Below, piece after piece: positions 1 through 7,900 of a stretch of DNA of 10,819 nucleotides. Location: the NCBI GenBank assembly GCA_022574795.1, contig JACZRJ010000008.1:1-10819 (forward strand). The letters are read 5' to 3'. Origin of the DNA: Patescibacteria group bacterium. GTDB lineage: Bacteria > Patescibacteriota > Andersenbacteria > UBA10190. Positions within the stretch are counted from its first letter, which is position 1. Each line of letters begins with the position of its first letter. A program made the translations under genes and the position numbers. Under the pieces are notes generated by a model. The model did no database searches. It worked only from the letters and a program-made list of their open reading frames with translations, and had not been told where the DNA came from.

Positions 1-532
1 CCTCCAGGGCCCGGATAATACGACGTTTATGGTGCGCTTCAACAAATTGCTGAGCCTTAGGATCCTTAGCCAGCAACTTCTCATACAATAGTTTTGTGTC
101 TTGGCGCTCTAACTGCCGCCGTAAGGTAGCATCAGGCTGCACCGACGGAATCTGATACTCATTAATAATACTATCGACGTACAGCATCGTGCCCCCAACC
201 AGCAGGGGAGTGCTTCCCGCTGCTAGAATATGCTGTATGGCCCGCCAGGCATAGTCTTGCCACTGGGCCAAGGTAATTGGTTTATCTGGTGGCGTGATAT
301 TAAGGAGATAATGTTCAACACCCTGGATTACATCAGGTTGTAAATAGTGATGCGGCTCTAGGGTAGCACTAAGCTCTACGGGGGTAGCCGTACCAATATT
401 CATGCCAGCGTAAATTTGTCGGGAATCAGCGGACACAACCGCCCCGTTTAAGCGGCCAGCTAGCTGTATCGCATATTCTGTTTTGCCGCTGGCCGTTGGG
501 CCAACCACAGCTATAAGTTTCGGTTTTATCAT
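1..532 (-). CDS. miaA: tRNA dimethylallyltransferase MiaA (partial, C-terminal part beyond window)
   Basis: MiaA transfers a dimethylallyl group from DMAPP to N6 of A37 in tRNAs that read codons starting with U, which improves codon-anticodon pairing. Translating the minus strand from the ATG at 532 gives 177 codons before the left edge. The P-loop GPTASGKT is at residues 11-18 and is followed by the family motif S-A-D-S-R-Q-I-Y near residue 34. The segment LVGGTMLYV corresponds to the usual VGGTGLY, with Met replacing the second Gly. The visible part ends in H-K-R-R-I-I-R-A-L-E, the conserved RRIxRALE element. The other upstream ATG (540) is in another frame and meets a stop after three codons, so 532 is the start. 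No Shine-Dalgarno sequence precedes it. The gene diverges from the membrane-protein gene at 582. Identification is secure; only the C-terminal half is unseen. Confidence 0.96.
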   Translation of the reverse strand, partial: MIKPKLIAVVGPTASGKTEYAIQLAGRLNGAVVSADSRQIYAGMNIGTATPVELSATLEPHHYLQPDVIQGVEHYLLNITPPDKPITLAQWQDYAWRAIQHILAAGSTPLLVGGTMLYVDSIINEYQIPSVQPDATLRRQLERQDTKLLYEKLLAKDPKAQQFVEAHHKRRIIRALE

Positions 533-543
533 ACGGTCATACG

Positions 544-588
544 ATTAGAGGGATACTTGCTATACTAAACACCAACCAACTATGTCAA
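544..588 (-). promoter_or_regulatory. candidate promoter(s) for miaA
   Basis: Two overlapping possibilities are visible on the minus strand. A TCTAAT hexamer (549 to 544, five of six matches to TATAAT) sits 11 bases before the miaA ATG and would give a leader of about five bases, but it has no good -35. Alternatively, a perfect TTGACA (588 to 583) is 18 bases upstream of TATAGC (564 to 559), giving a leader of roughly 20 bases. That TTGACA lies inside the first codons of the divergent gene. Both are read from sequence only. Confidence 0.35.
561..566 (+). promoter_or_regulatory. -10-like hexamer TATACT before the membrane-protein pair
   Basis: TATACT matches the sigma-70 -10 consensus at five of six positions and ends 15 bases before the ATG at 582, which would leave a leader of about 8-9 bases. 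No convincing -35 hexamer is seen 16-18 bases upstream. The leader is free of purine-rich Shine-Dalgarno sequence. Confidence 0.35.
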
Positions 589-1235
589 AACTAACCATTC
601 TGGCCTTACTCATCATAGTAGCTGCCCTCATCTTCAGCGGCGTTATTGAGATTAAAGTCTTTCCCAGCAGAATAGTCGAGGCGCCAAAGAGGATCAAGGA
701 GACAGTCTTTGACAAAAGCTTCGTAGCCCGGGCCCGAGTCCTGGGGGTGAATCTTAAACGTACCGGAGAGCAACTACTCGTTCGCGACGAGGAGAAAAAA
801 ATTGACCTCGTCTTGCTCTATGTCCAGCTCGACGCTGAGCGCCTCAGTAAACTTGTCGATGAGCAGGCTGATATCAATCAACTCACCATTGAGGGCACCC
901 TCTTGGCCAAAAGCCTTGAGCGAGTTCGAGACGTTACCAAGACTGCCCCCGAGGATACCTTGGATGCTATCAAAGACGAGGCTGCCAAAACGATGACTTC
1001 AGCCCAGGAGGCTCTCACCCTGCTAAGCAAGCAAGCCGAGCAATTGAAGGAGTCTCAGGAGCAATTTTCCAACCTGATCAAAGCAATCGACGAGCAAATG
1101 AGCCGCCTTGGCGAGGCTGAGTATTTTGATACTGGTACAGTTAAGTCAGCCACCGACAAGGCTGATCAGACACCTGCCAAGACCTCAGCGGCCAGCCCAA
1201 ACAGCGACACCGAGGAAGTACCGCTATCCTTCTAG
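582..1235 (+). CDS. single-pass membrane-anchored protein with long helical region, function unknown
   Basis: This 217-residue protein has one hydrophobic N-terminal segment (about residues 4-22) that reads as an uncleaved membrane anchor. A short mixed region follows to about residue 75. Residues 75-175 are rich in Leu, Glu, Lys and Gln with heptad-like spacing and are probably a long helix or coiled coil. The last 35 residues are Ser/Thr/Ala/Asp-rich and probably disordered. The single anchor followed by a charged helical domain is loosely reminiscent of DUF5667-type proteins, but I cannot confirm that. The ATG at 582 begins shortly after a -10-like hexamer and has no ribosome binding site. 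The stop codon overlaps the next start by one base, so the two proteins are probably made together and may act as a membrane pair. Confidence 0.8.
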   Translation: MSKLTILALLIIVAALIFSGVIEIKVFPSRIVEAPKRIKETVFDKSFVARARVLGVNLKRTGEQLLVRDEEKKIDLVLLYVQLDAERLSKLVDEQADINQLTIEGTLLAKSLERVRDVTKTAPEDTLDAIKDEAAKTMTSAQEALTLLSKQAEQLKESQEQFSNLIKAIDEQMSRLGEAEYFDTGTVKSATDKADQTPAKTSAASPNSDTEEVPLSF

Positions 1236-1876
1236 TGGCCAGCATGCCAAGCACAGGCACCAAGACTATCAACATTAAAGAAGCGCTAACGGTCGGTTGG
1301 CAGTCCTGGAAAAGAAACTTCCTTTTTTTTATTGGGGTCATGGTGCTGGTTTATCTAATTCCAGCGATTCCTGTGTTGACACTAGAGCTCGTTGGCGGAT
1401 TCATCGTCGAACTATTTCTCCTCGGCACCGCCCTGATACTACGCCTGCTTATTTGGCTGGGGTTAATCAAAATCGCCCTATTAGTCTCCGCCAATCAACC
1501 AGCCCGGTTAGGCTATCTATTTAATCAATCTGCCAAGCTAATAAAGTTCGCCGTAGCCAACTTAATCGTCAGCTTGATTACTATCGTCGGCTATCTACTC
1601 CTCATCGTGCCGGGGGTCATCTGGGCACTGAAATATCAACTGGTCCCATTTTTAATAGCGGATAAAGGACTCGGACCAATCGCGGCCTTACGCCAGAGTG
1701 CCCGACTAACGCAGGGCGCCAAGCTACAACTGTTTTACTTGCTACTGGCAACCACCCTGATTAATTTCGTCGGAGCCCTCGCCTTGGGGCTTGGCCTATT
1801 TATTACTGTTCCGCTGACCATTGTTGCCCAAGCGCATGTCTACCGTCAGTTGCTTGCGCAAGAAGAATCTGCCTAA
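1235..1876 (+). CDS. polytopic membrane protein, DUF975/YciC-like
   Basis: This is a 213-residue integral membrane protein with hydrophobic segments near residues 28-48, 50-84, 104-141 and 165-200, so probably five or six membrane passes. The stretch from residue 121 (LLLIVPGVIWALKY) through ALRQSARLTQG at 151-161 resembles the signature of the DUF975/YciC-like and glycerophosphodiesterase-membrane-domain families: a P-G turn in a helix, then a cytoplasmic A-L-x-x-S-x-x-L-T-x-G loop. No enzyme active site is visible. The start given is the GTG that overlaps the upstream TAG by one base, a typical coupling arrangement. The ATG at 1244, three codons later, is a fair alternative. A GAGG at 1212-1215 is too far away to serve either start well. 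The 3' end converges on thrS with 17 bases between the two stop codons. Its role is unknown. Confidence 0.82.
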   Translation: MASMPSTGTKTINIKEALTVGWQSWKRNFLFFIGVMVLVYLIPAIPVLTLELVGGFIVELFLLGTALILRLLIWLGLIKIALLVSANQPARLGYLFNQSAKLIKFAVANLIVSLITIVGYLLLIVPGVIWALKYQLVPFLIADKGLGPIAALRQSARLTQGAKLQLFYLLLATTLINFVGALALGLGLFITVPLTIVAQAHVYRQLLAQEESA

Positions 1877-1893
1877 AAAGTAGCTCAGGATAC

Positions 1894-3636
1894 TTACGCC
1901 CGCTCAGCAATTGTTGTCGTTAGCTTGGAGATGACTTTATCAATTGATTGGCCTCCTTCATCGCCCTGCACACGGGAGCGCACGGCCACGGTGTTTGCCT
2001 CAACTTCTTTCTTGCCCACGATCAACATCACCGGCACTTTCATCGTCTCGGCCTCGCGAATTTTCTTGCCAATTGATTCACCTCGCTCATTGAGCTCGAC
2101 TCTAATACCGGCGCTGTGTACCTGCTCAGCGATCCCGGCAGCATAGTCCAGTTGCTGGTCACTGATCGGCAGCACCGCCACTTGAGTGGGGGAGAGCCAG
2201 AGCGGTAGAGCGCCAGCGTAATGTTCGAGCAGGATAGCCATAAATCTCTCGACGGAGCCGAGGATGGCCCGATGAATCATTACCGGTGTTTGACTTTTAC
2301 CACTGGCATCAATGTAGCTTAAGCCGAATCTGCCCGGCATATTAAAATCAAGCTGAATTGTCGCCAGTTGCCACTCTCGCTTAAGGGAGTCCTTAGCGAC
2401 GAAGTCTATCTTAGGCCCATAAAAAGCAGCGGCACCCTCATCCACCACACAACTGACGCCAACAGCCTCAAGGGCTTCTCGTAACTGAGTTTCAGCTTCT
2501 TGCCAGATCTGATCATCGCCCAGGTACTTATCAACGTCGCCACTACCCCTGATTGACAGATGCACCACCATCTCAAAATCAAATACTTTGTAAAACGACT
2601 GGACGATATCCATGACGATTCTTACCTCATCTTTAATCTGATCAGGTCGACAAAAGATATGAGCGTCATCCTGAGTAATACTTCGTACCCGAATAAGCCC
2701 CAAAAGCTCTCCGGCTTGTTCGTCCCGATACACCATCGTCACTTCGGAATACCGCAGTGGTAAATCTCGATAGCTTCGAGGTTGGCTGGCATAGATCTGA
2801 GTATGATGGGGGCAATTCATAGGTTTGATGACGAAAGTTTCATCACCCTTACCTTTCACTGTAAAAAGATGCTCCTGAAACTTTTCCCAGTGACCGCTAG
2901 TGCGATACAGGTCTGCCTTGGTGATATGAGGAATCGTCACTCGCTCAAAGCCCAGCGGAACCTGCAGCGATTGCAGCCATGATTCCAGCTCGTCACGAAT
3001 CACCGTGCCTCGCGGTGTAAATAATGGTAAGCCAGGACCAACCAGGGGAGAGAAGGTAAATAAGTCGAGCTGCTGGCCAAGTTTACGATGATCTCGCTTG
3101 GTAGCTTCCTCCAGAAGATTTTGGTGCTCTGCCAGCTCCTGCTTAGAGGCAAAGAGTAGGCCATAGATTCGTTGTAGCTGCGGTTTGCTCGTATCCCCCC
3201 GCCAATAAACTCCAGCTAGACGGGTTAGTTTGAAATGACCAATTTTGCTGGTCGAGGCAACGTGCCCACCCTTGCATAAAGTAACGAAGAAACCGTCACC
3301 CATGTCTGATACGCCAACAGCGTCATCCTCAAACTCTTCGATGAGCTCAAGTTTATAGGGGTCATGAGCAAATAGCTTTCTTGCTTCATCTTTGTCGACC
3401 TCACGGTGGGTAATAGCCAAGTCGCTTGATTTAATTTTCTCCATCTCCCGCTCAAGTTTTTTTAGATCGTTCTCAGTCCAGTTAGTCTCAACGTCAAGAT
3501 CATGAAAAAATCCATCTTTGGTAGCGGGTCCAATCCCCAGCTTAGTTTCTGGCTTAAGTTTCGTTGACGCCGCCGCCAACACATGGGCGGCCGTATGACG
3601 CATTTTTGTTAATTGGTCGTCGTTGTCGTCAGTCAT
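1894..3636 (-). CDS. thrS: threonine--tRNA ligase, TGS-less, with editing domain
   Basis: ThrRS attaches threonine to tRNA-Thr and clears mischarged serine. The protein is 580 residues against about 640 in E. coli because the N-terminal TGS (N1) domain is missing: residue 14 already belongs to the editing domain. The editing residues are present as H14-x3-H18 and C121-x3-H125 (CKGGH). The class II core runs from about residue 190. Zinc ligands are C275 in MNCPHH, H326 in QDDAHIFC and H455 in MIHRAILGS. Motif 2 spans RYSEVTMVYRDE to RVRSITQDD, and motif 3 is in GSVERF. The anticodon-binding domain fills residues 482-580. An in-frame TAG lies 15 bases before the ATG, so no hidden TGS extension is possible on this sequence. 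There is no T-box; a dyad stands 25 bases upstream. The gene follows the baseplate-J-like gene on the same strand. Confidence 0.97.
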   Translation of the reverse strand: MTDDNDDQLTKMRHTAAHVLAAASTKLKPETKLGIGPATKDGFFHDLDVETNWTENDLKKLEREMEKIKSSDLAITHREVDKDEARKLFAHDPYKLELIEEFEDDAVGVSDMGDGFFVTLCKGGHVASTSKIGHFKLTRLAGVYWRGDTSKPQLQRIYGLLFASKQELAEHQNLLEEATKRDHRKLGQQLDLFTFSPLVGPGLPLFTPRGTVIRDELESWLQSLQVPLGFERVTIPHITKADLYRTSGHWEKFQEHLFTVKGKGDETFVIKPMNCPHHTQIYASQPRSYRDLPLRYSEVTMVYRDEQAGELLGLIRVRSITQDDAHIFCRPDQIKDEVRIVMDIVQSFYKVFDFEMVVHLSIRGSGDVDKYLGDDQIWQEAETQLREALEAVGVSCVVDEGAAAFYGPKIDFVAKDSLKREWQLATIQLDFNMPGRFGLSYIDASGKSQTPVMIHRAILGSVERFMAILLEHYAGALPLWLSPTQVAVLPISDQQLDYAAGIAEQVHSAGIRVELNERGESIGKKIREAETMKVPVMLIVGKKEVEANTVAVRSRVQGDEGGQSIDKVISKLTTTIAERA

Positions 3637-3660
3637 AAAACAGTTTCTCTATCGCTAGCC

Positions 3661-3687
3661 AGTTGAGCATGAGCGCTCGTCTCAACT
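3661..3687. promoter_or_regulatory. 27-base near-perfect dyad upstream of thrS
   Basis: Outer arms AGTTGAG (3661-3667) and CTCAACT (3681-3687) are exact reverse complements. Inside them, GAGC and GCTC (3671-3678) form a second exact dyad, with one unpaired base at 3668 and one imperfect pair, so nearly the whole element is two-fold symmetric. It lies 25 bases before the thrS ATG. As RNA on the thrS strand it could form a 7-bp stem with a 13-base loop. No U-run follows on either strand, so it is unlikely to be an intrinsic terminator. An operator for a dimeric regulator or a leader hairpin controlling thrS are the candidates. Confidence 0.45.
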
Positions 3688-3721
3688 GTAATTAGTCAAC
3701 GACGATAATTTACTAACGACA

Positions 3722-4843
3722 CTATGGCGTACTCTTGACAACTATCTCAGTCGCGCTCGGCCGACTTGGCACGGTGGCGACCCAGAAGGGGGACAGGGAA
3801 ACATCGACCTGGGCTACGCTATCGTAATCCTCAATTTTGGCAACTACCTCAGCGGCGGTTAGCCCAGCTAATTGATCTGAGGATAACAGCGTCGACTCGA
3901 TTGAGCGAACAAACGAGCCCGTCAGGGTAGTAGCGACAATTGCCGTCTGCTGATCAAAGTCTGCCGCGGAAAAACTGGTTGCGAATGACTGAGGATCATA
4001 CGTTACAAAAGTTTCATTGGCCGCTGCCTCGGCTTGAAGTTTAAGCAACGTTAAACTCAGCAAATCATTTTCATCGACGACAAAGGCTCGCGCCCGAACA
4101 CGCACTGACACCGAGAACGAGGTGGGGTAACTACCAACTTGTGCCGAAACAATCTCCTCTTCAATATCAATAGTACTGAGCTCATCTCGCACCGGTACAT
4201 TACCAGCAGCCTCAATCAATTTCTGTAAGACCTGCTCTTTAGCTTGCGCCAAAACCTGCTCGCGTCCCTGCGAGTGCTCTGCCTGGGTTAACGGCCGGTC
4301 CAGCACCTCTCCGCCAGAAAAAGTTGTCGTGCTTTGTGCCCAAACAAATTTCTGTCGCTCGCTGGTGAGTTTGTCCACCACAAACCTACCCGCTGACACG
4401 TTTCCGGCAGCACCCTTTTCCTTAGCCGTCACCGTTACCGAAACCGTATCTTGCGCGGGGATAGTAACTGCCGCATCAGTCAAAAAGAAGACCCCACTTG
4501 CTTCGTGACGTAAATGCGTCTGCGGGAGTAATTCCTGGTCCTCAAAGCGATTATTAGTAAGGGTTACTGTGCCCCGGGCGAAATCCTCCTGCGGCTCACC
4601 CCCACTACGCTGCCAGGTCTTCTCGGCAAAAGCCTTGGCCTCAACAGTTGTCGCCGGCAGCAGCAGGCTAACAAAATCAGGCTGCTGGGCCTCACCAGAT
4701 ATTTGAACTTCTTGAGTCATGGTGCGCTCGATTGTGGCTGGCGTGATGGTAATAGTGGCCTGCGGTAAAAATACATAACCCGTTGCCACCGCAGCTAAGC
4801 TAGCAACACCAAGAAATAATAGTAGTAGAAAAATGAATCGCAT
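3722..4843 (-). CDS. membrane-anchored baseplate J/gp47-like protein
   Basis: This 373-residue protein has a strong hydrophobic N-terminal segment (residues 3-26) acting as anchor or signal. The sequence QATITITPAT follows, then a region at about 90-155 with the look of a baseplate-J/gp47 domain: GTVTLTN, a long loop, ASGVFFLTDAAVTIPAQ, then VTVTAKEKGAAGNVSAG. The middle (200-300) is mixed alpha/beta. The C-terminus has the pattern L-x-G-L-T-x-x-E-V and then SPFWVATVPSRPS. I recall this pattern from proteins annotated as baseplate-J-like in Patescibacteria, but have not checked it. No tail, sheath or other phage gene is nearby. An envelope or cell-surface role is therefore more likely than a phage baseplate, though this is inference. 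It lies between dnaE (84 bases upstream) and thrS (85 bases downstream) with its own promoter-like sequence. Confidence 0.78.
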   Translation of the reverse strand: MRFIFLLLLFLGVASLAAVATGYVFLPQATITITPATIERTMTQEVQISGEAQQPDFVSLLLPATTVEAKAFAEKTWQRSGGEPQEDFARGTVTLTNNRFEDQELLPQTHLRHEASGVFFLTDAAVTIPAQDTVSVTVTAKEKGAAGNVSAGRFVVDKLTSERQKFVWAQSTTTFSGGEVLDRPLTQAEHSQGREQVLAQAKEQVLQKLIEAAGNVPVRDELSTIDIEEEIVSAQVGSYPTSFSVSVRVRARAFVVDENDLLSLTLLKLQAEAAANETFVTYDPQSFATSFSAADFDQQTAIVATTLTGSFVRSIESTLLSSDQLAGLTAAEVVAKIEDYDSVAQVDVSLSPFWVATVPSRPSATEIVVKSTP

Positions 4844-4854
4844 CGTAACTTGTC

Positions 4855-4882
4855 AGTATAAGAGTAGTAAAACCACAGTCCA
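4855..4882 (-). promoter_or_regulatory. candidate promoter of the baseplate-J-like gene
   Basis: TGGACT (4882 to 4877, four of six matches to TTGACA) is separated by 16 bases from TATACT (4860 to 4855, five of six matches to TATAAT). The hexamer ends 11 bases before the ATG at 4843, implying a leader of about five bases with no Shine-Dalgarno sequence. This suggests the gene can be transcribed independently of dnaE. Confidence 0.5.
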
Positions 4883-4927
4883 GTCGCCCTGACCCAAGCA
4901 CTACCGCTTATCGTTCCCAGGGTACCG

Positions 4928-7900
4928 TTACTGTAAATGAATTGATTCTCCACCAACGAGCTTTCTCAGCAAAGTTAGGGTTGCGGCGTCAGACTTAAGA
5001 CTATGAGTTGTTGGAATCCGAATCCGTTTGCCGTCAATAATCATTACTAGCTCAACAGCTGCGCCATCTTTAACAGTCTGCTTCTTTAAAGTTCTGTTGA
5101 GCTGCTTCAGCTGCGCTCGACTGAACTGAGCAGGTAATTGAATAGTCAGATTCTGGGCAGCTATTGGTTGCCTAGTGAGCGCCTTCTTGCCGGCAGGTTT
5201 AATTATGACTGGCGCAGGTGTTTTGCCTTCCGTCTCCTGCTGCCCGCGACCGGCTAAGCGCGTCAGTGTTTCCTCATTGAGTGGCCAGGCCTCATCGGTG
5301 AGTAGTTTCGGTTCACCATCCTTATCGCTGATTTTCCCCTCAACAATGACCGCTGCGCCATCCACCCAGAGATCTTTTGTTTTCTTCAGCAGGTTAGGGA
5401 ATATTAGTAGCTCAACGCCTGCGGTCATGTCCTCGATGGTGACAAACATCATCGGATCTCCTTTTTTCGTCGTTATTCTAACGATCCGGCTAATCACCCC
5501 AGCTAAACGCACTGGCTGCCTCTGCCCAGCATTGGCCAGATCCACCAGGGGCACAACCAGCCCTTCGAGCTCTTGTTGCCTCTGGGCCAGCGGATGATCT
5601 GACACGTACATACCGAGTAACTCTTTTTCCCAAAGTAACTTTTGCTGGCTATCAATTGGGGTCGCCTCGACCAGGGTGAGTTTAGGCACGGGCGCGTCAG
5701 CTACCGTGGCAAACAAATCCTGCTGACCCTCCTCACCGCTCTTATGCAAGGCTCGATTAAACGTTAATAATTGCTCGATGTTAGCTAACACCACCTGGCG
5801 GTCAGCCAGTGAATCGAAGGCGCCCGCTTTAGCTAAACTTTCAACCGCTTTACGATTGAGTGCATTCGAACCCACCCGAGTAAAAACGTCAGCTAAATCA
5901 GTAAATTTTCCCTCTGCCCGCTCGGCAATAATTGCTTCCACCACATTGTGACCCAAGTTCTTGATCGCCCCGAGACCGAAACGGATCGCCACCTGGGCTT
6001 GATCTGTAGAATCACCTGAGGAAGTTGTCTCGCCCAACTCAGTCACGGTAAAGGTCCTGTCGCTTTCGTTCACGTCGGGTGGCAGAATTGTTAATCCCAG
6101 CGATAGGGCCTCAGCGATTTCTATCCCAGCTCGGTCCATATTACCTTCATCGCTCGTCAGCAACGATGCCATAAACTCCGCCGGGTAGGTCGCCTTCAAA
6201 TATGCCGTTTGGTAGGCGATCATCGCATAGCAAGTGGCATGAGCGCGATTAAATCCGTAGCGGGCAAACGGCACGATGAATTCCCAGACTTGCCGAGCAA
6301 TTTGCCGAGACACCTTACTATTCGACGTGGCACCATCAACAAACTTTTCTCGCTGCTCATCCAATAAGGCCTTGATTTTCTTACCCACAGCTTTTCGTAA
6401 GATGTCAGCCTCGGCATAGCTAAAGCCAGCGAACTGGCGTGCAATTTCCAGAACCTGATCCTGGGTAACGATCACGCCATAAGTTTTCTCCAAGATAGGT
6501 TGTAGCTGCGGGTGTAGATAGGTGATTTCCTTTTTGCCTTGCTTGGCCGCAATAAAATCAGGGATGGAATCCATTGGTCCCGGACGATACAAGGCTACCA
6601 TCGAAATAATATCCTCAAATTCAGTTGGCCTCAGCTCCCGCAAATACCTCTTCATGCCACTCGACTCAAGCTGAAACACACCAGTCGTTTTTCCTGCTTG
6701 CAGCAGCCGGTAGGTCTTCTTGTCAGCTAATGGTAAAGCATCAATATCGATCTCGATATTGTGGCGCTGCTTTACCCGATCGACGGTATCCTGAATAATT
6801 GTCAGGTTTTTTAAGCCCAGAAAATCCATTTTGAGCAGGCCTAATTGTTCAACTGCTCCCATCGCATACTGAGTCACAGTAGCTCGCTGCGAGGCAGGCA
6901 AATCCTTTTGCTCAGCCGAGTTGGCCAGTTGCAGCGGAACATGTTCGATGAGTGGCTCTTCGGTGATAACCACTCCGGCCGCATGAGTAGAAGCATGCCG
7001 ACACACACCCTCCAATTTACGTGCGGTTTCTATCAACGTAACCACTTGAGGATCCGACTCGTACAACTCCTTCAGTTCAGGGGAAGCCTTCAGGGCTACT
7101 TCCAAATTCATCATCGGGGGAATTGCCTTGGCCACGGTGTCACAGAAAGCGTAGGGATACCCCAGAGCTCGGCCGGCGTCTCTCACCGCAGCCCGAGCTG
7201 CCATTGTACCGAAGGTAATAATCTGGGCGACGTGCTCGTGCCCGTATTTTTCACGAACGTAGCTAATAATTTCGTCGCGTCTATCGTCAGCGAAATCAAG
7301 ATCGATATCTGGCATCGATAATCTTTCTGGGTTGAGAAACCGCTCAAACAACAAATGATATTTCAGCGGATCGATATTGGTAATGTTATTGAGGTATGAG
7401 ACTAAGCTACCAGCTGCGCTACCGCGTCCCGGACCAACGAGAATTCCTCGCCGCTTCGCCTCATTGACGAAATCAGCCACAATCAAAAAATATGATGCTA
7501 GGCCAGTTTTCTTAATGACACTTAGTTCATAATCGAGACGCTCTCTAGCCTCCGCTGGCAAAGTATCCGCATAGCGTTCATCCAAACCAGCTTCACTGTG
7601 TTGGCGTAATACCTGGTCAGCTGTTACGCCCTTGGGCAGGGGATAGTGCGGCAGACGGTTGACGCCAAATTCTATTTCGACGTTGCACATCTCGGCTATC
7701 TTTTGGGTGTTATCGACTGCCTGGGGATAGCGCTTCCAGGCCTCCTTCATATCATCGGGACTCGTCAGAGAATAATCATCACTCAGCATCGACAGGCGCT
7801 CTGTGTCACTAACCGTTTTTCCGGTTTGAACGCAAATCAGGACATCCTGCGCCTGGGCATCATCAGCGTGAATGTAGTGACTATCAGCTGTAGCTACTAA

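Noticed and set aside
1877..1893. Bidirectional terminator between the convergent membrane-protein gene and thrS
   Set aside because: The gap is 17 bases with only a short A/T run and no stem I could support.
3637..3721. T-box riboswitch upstream of thrS
   Set aside because: The gap is only 85 bases and lacks the T-box sequence and an antiterminator; only the dyad is present.
3722..4843. Prophage or phage-tail-like cluster suggested by the baseplate-J similarity
   Set aside because: Neighbours are dnaE and thrS and no other tail, capsid or integrase gene is visible.
4921..4926. GGTACC palindrome after dnaE as part of a terminator
   Set aside because: No longer stem can be built around it and no T-run follows on the minus strand.
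5175..5597. 140-codon plus-strand open frame inside dnaE, and similar ones at 6845-7321 and 7646-7900
   Set aside because: They lie wholly opposite the dnaE coding sequence, have Ser/Pro- or His/Arg-rich compositions typical of antisense frames, and show no recognisable domain or start signal.
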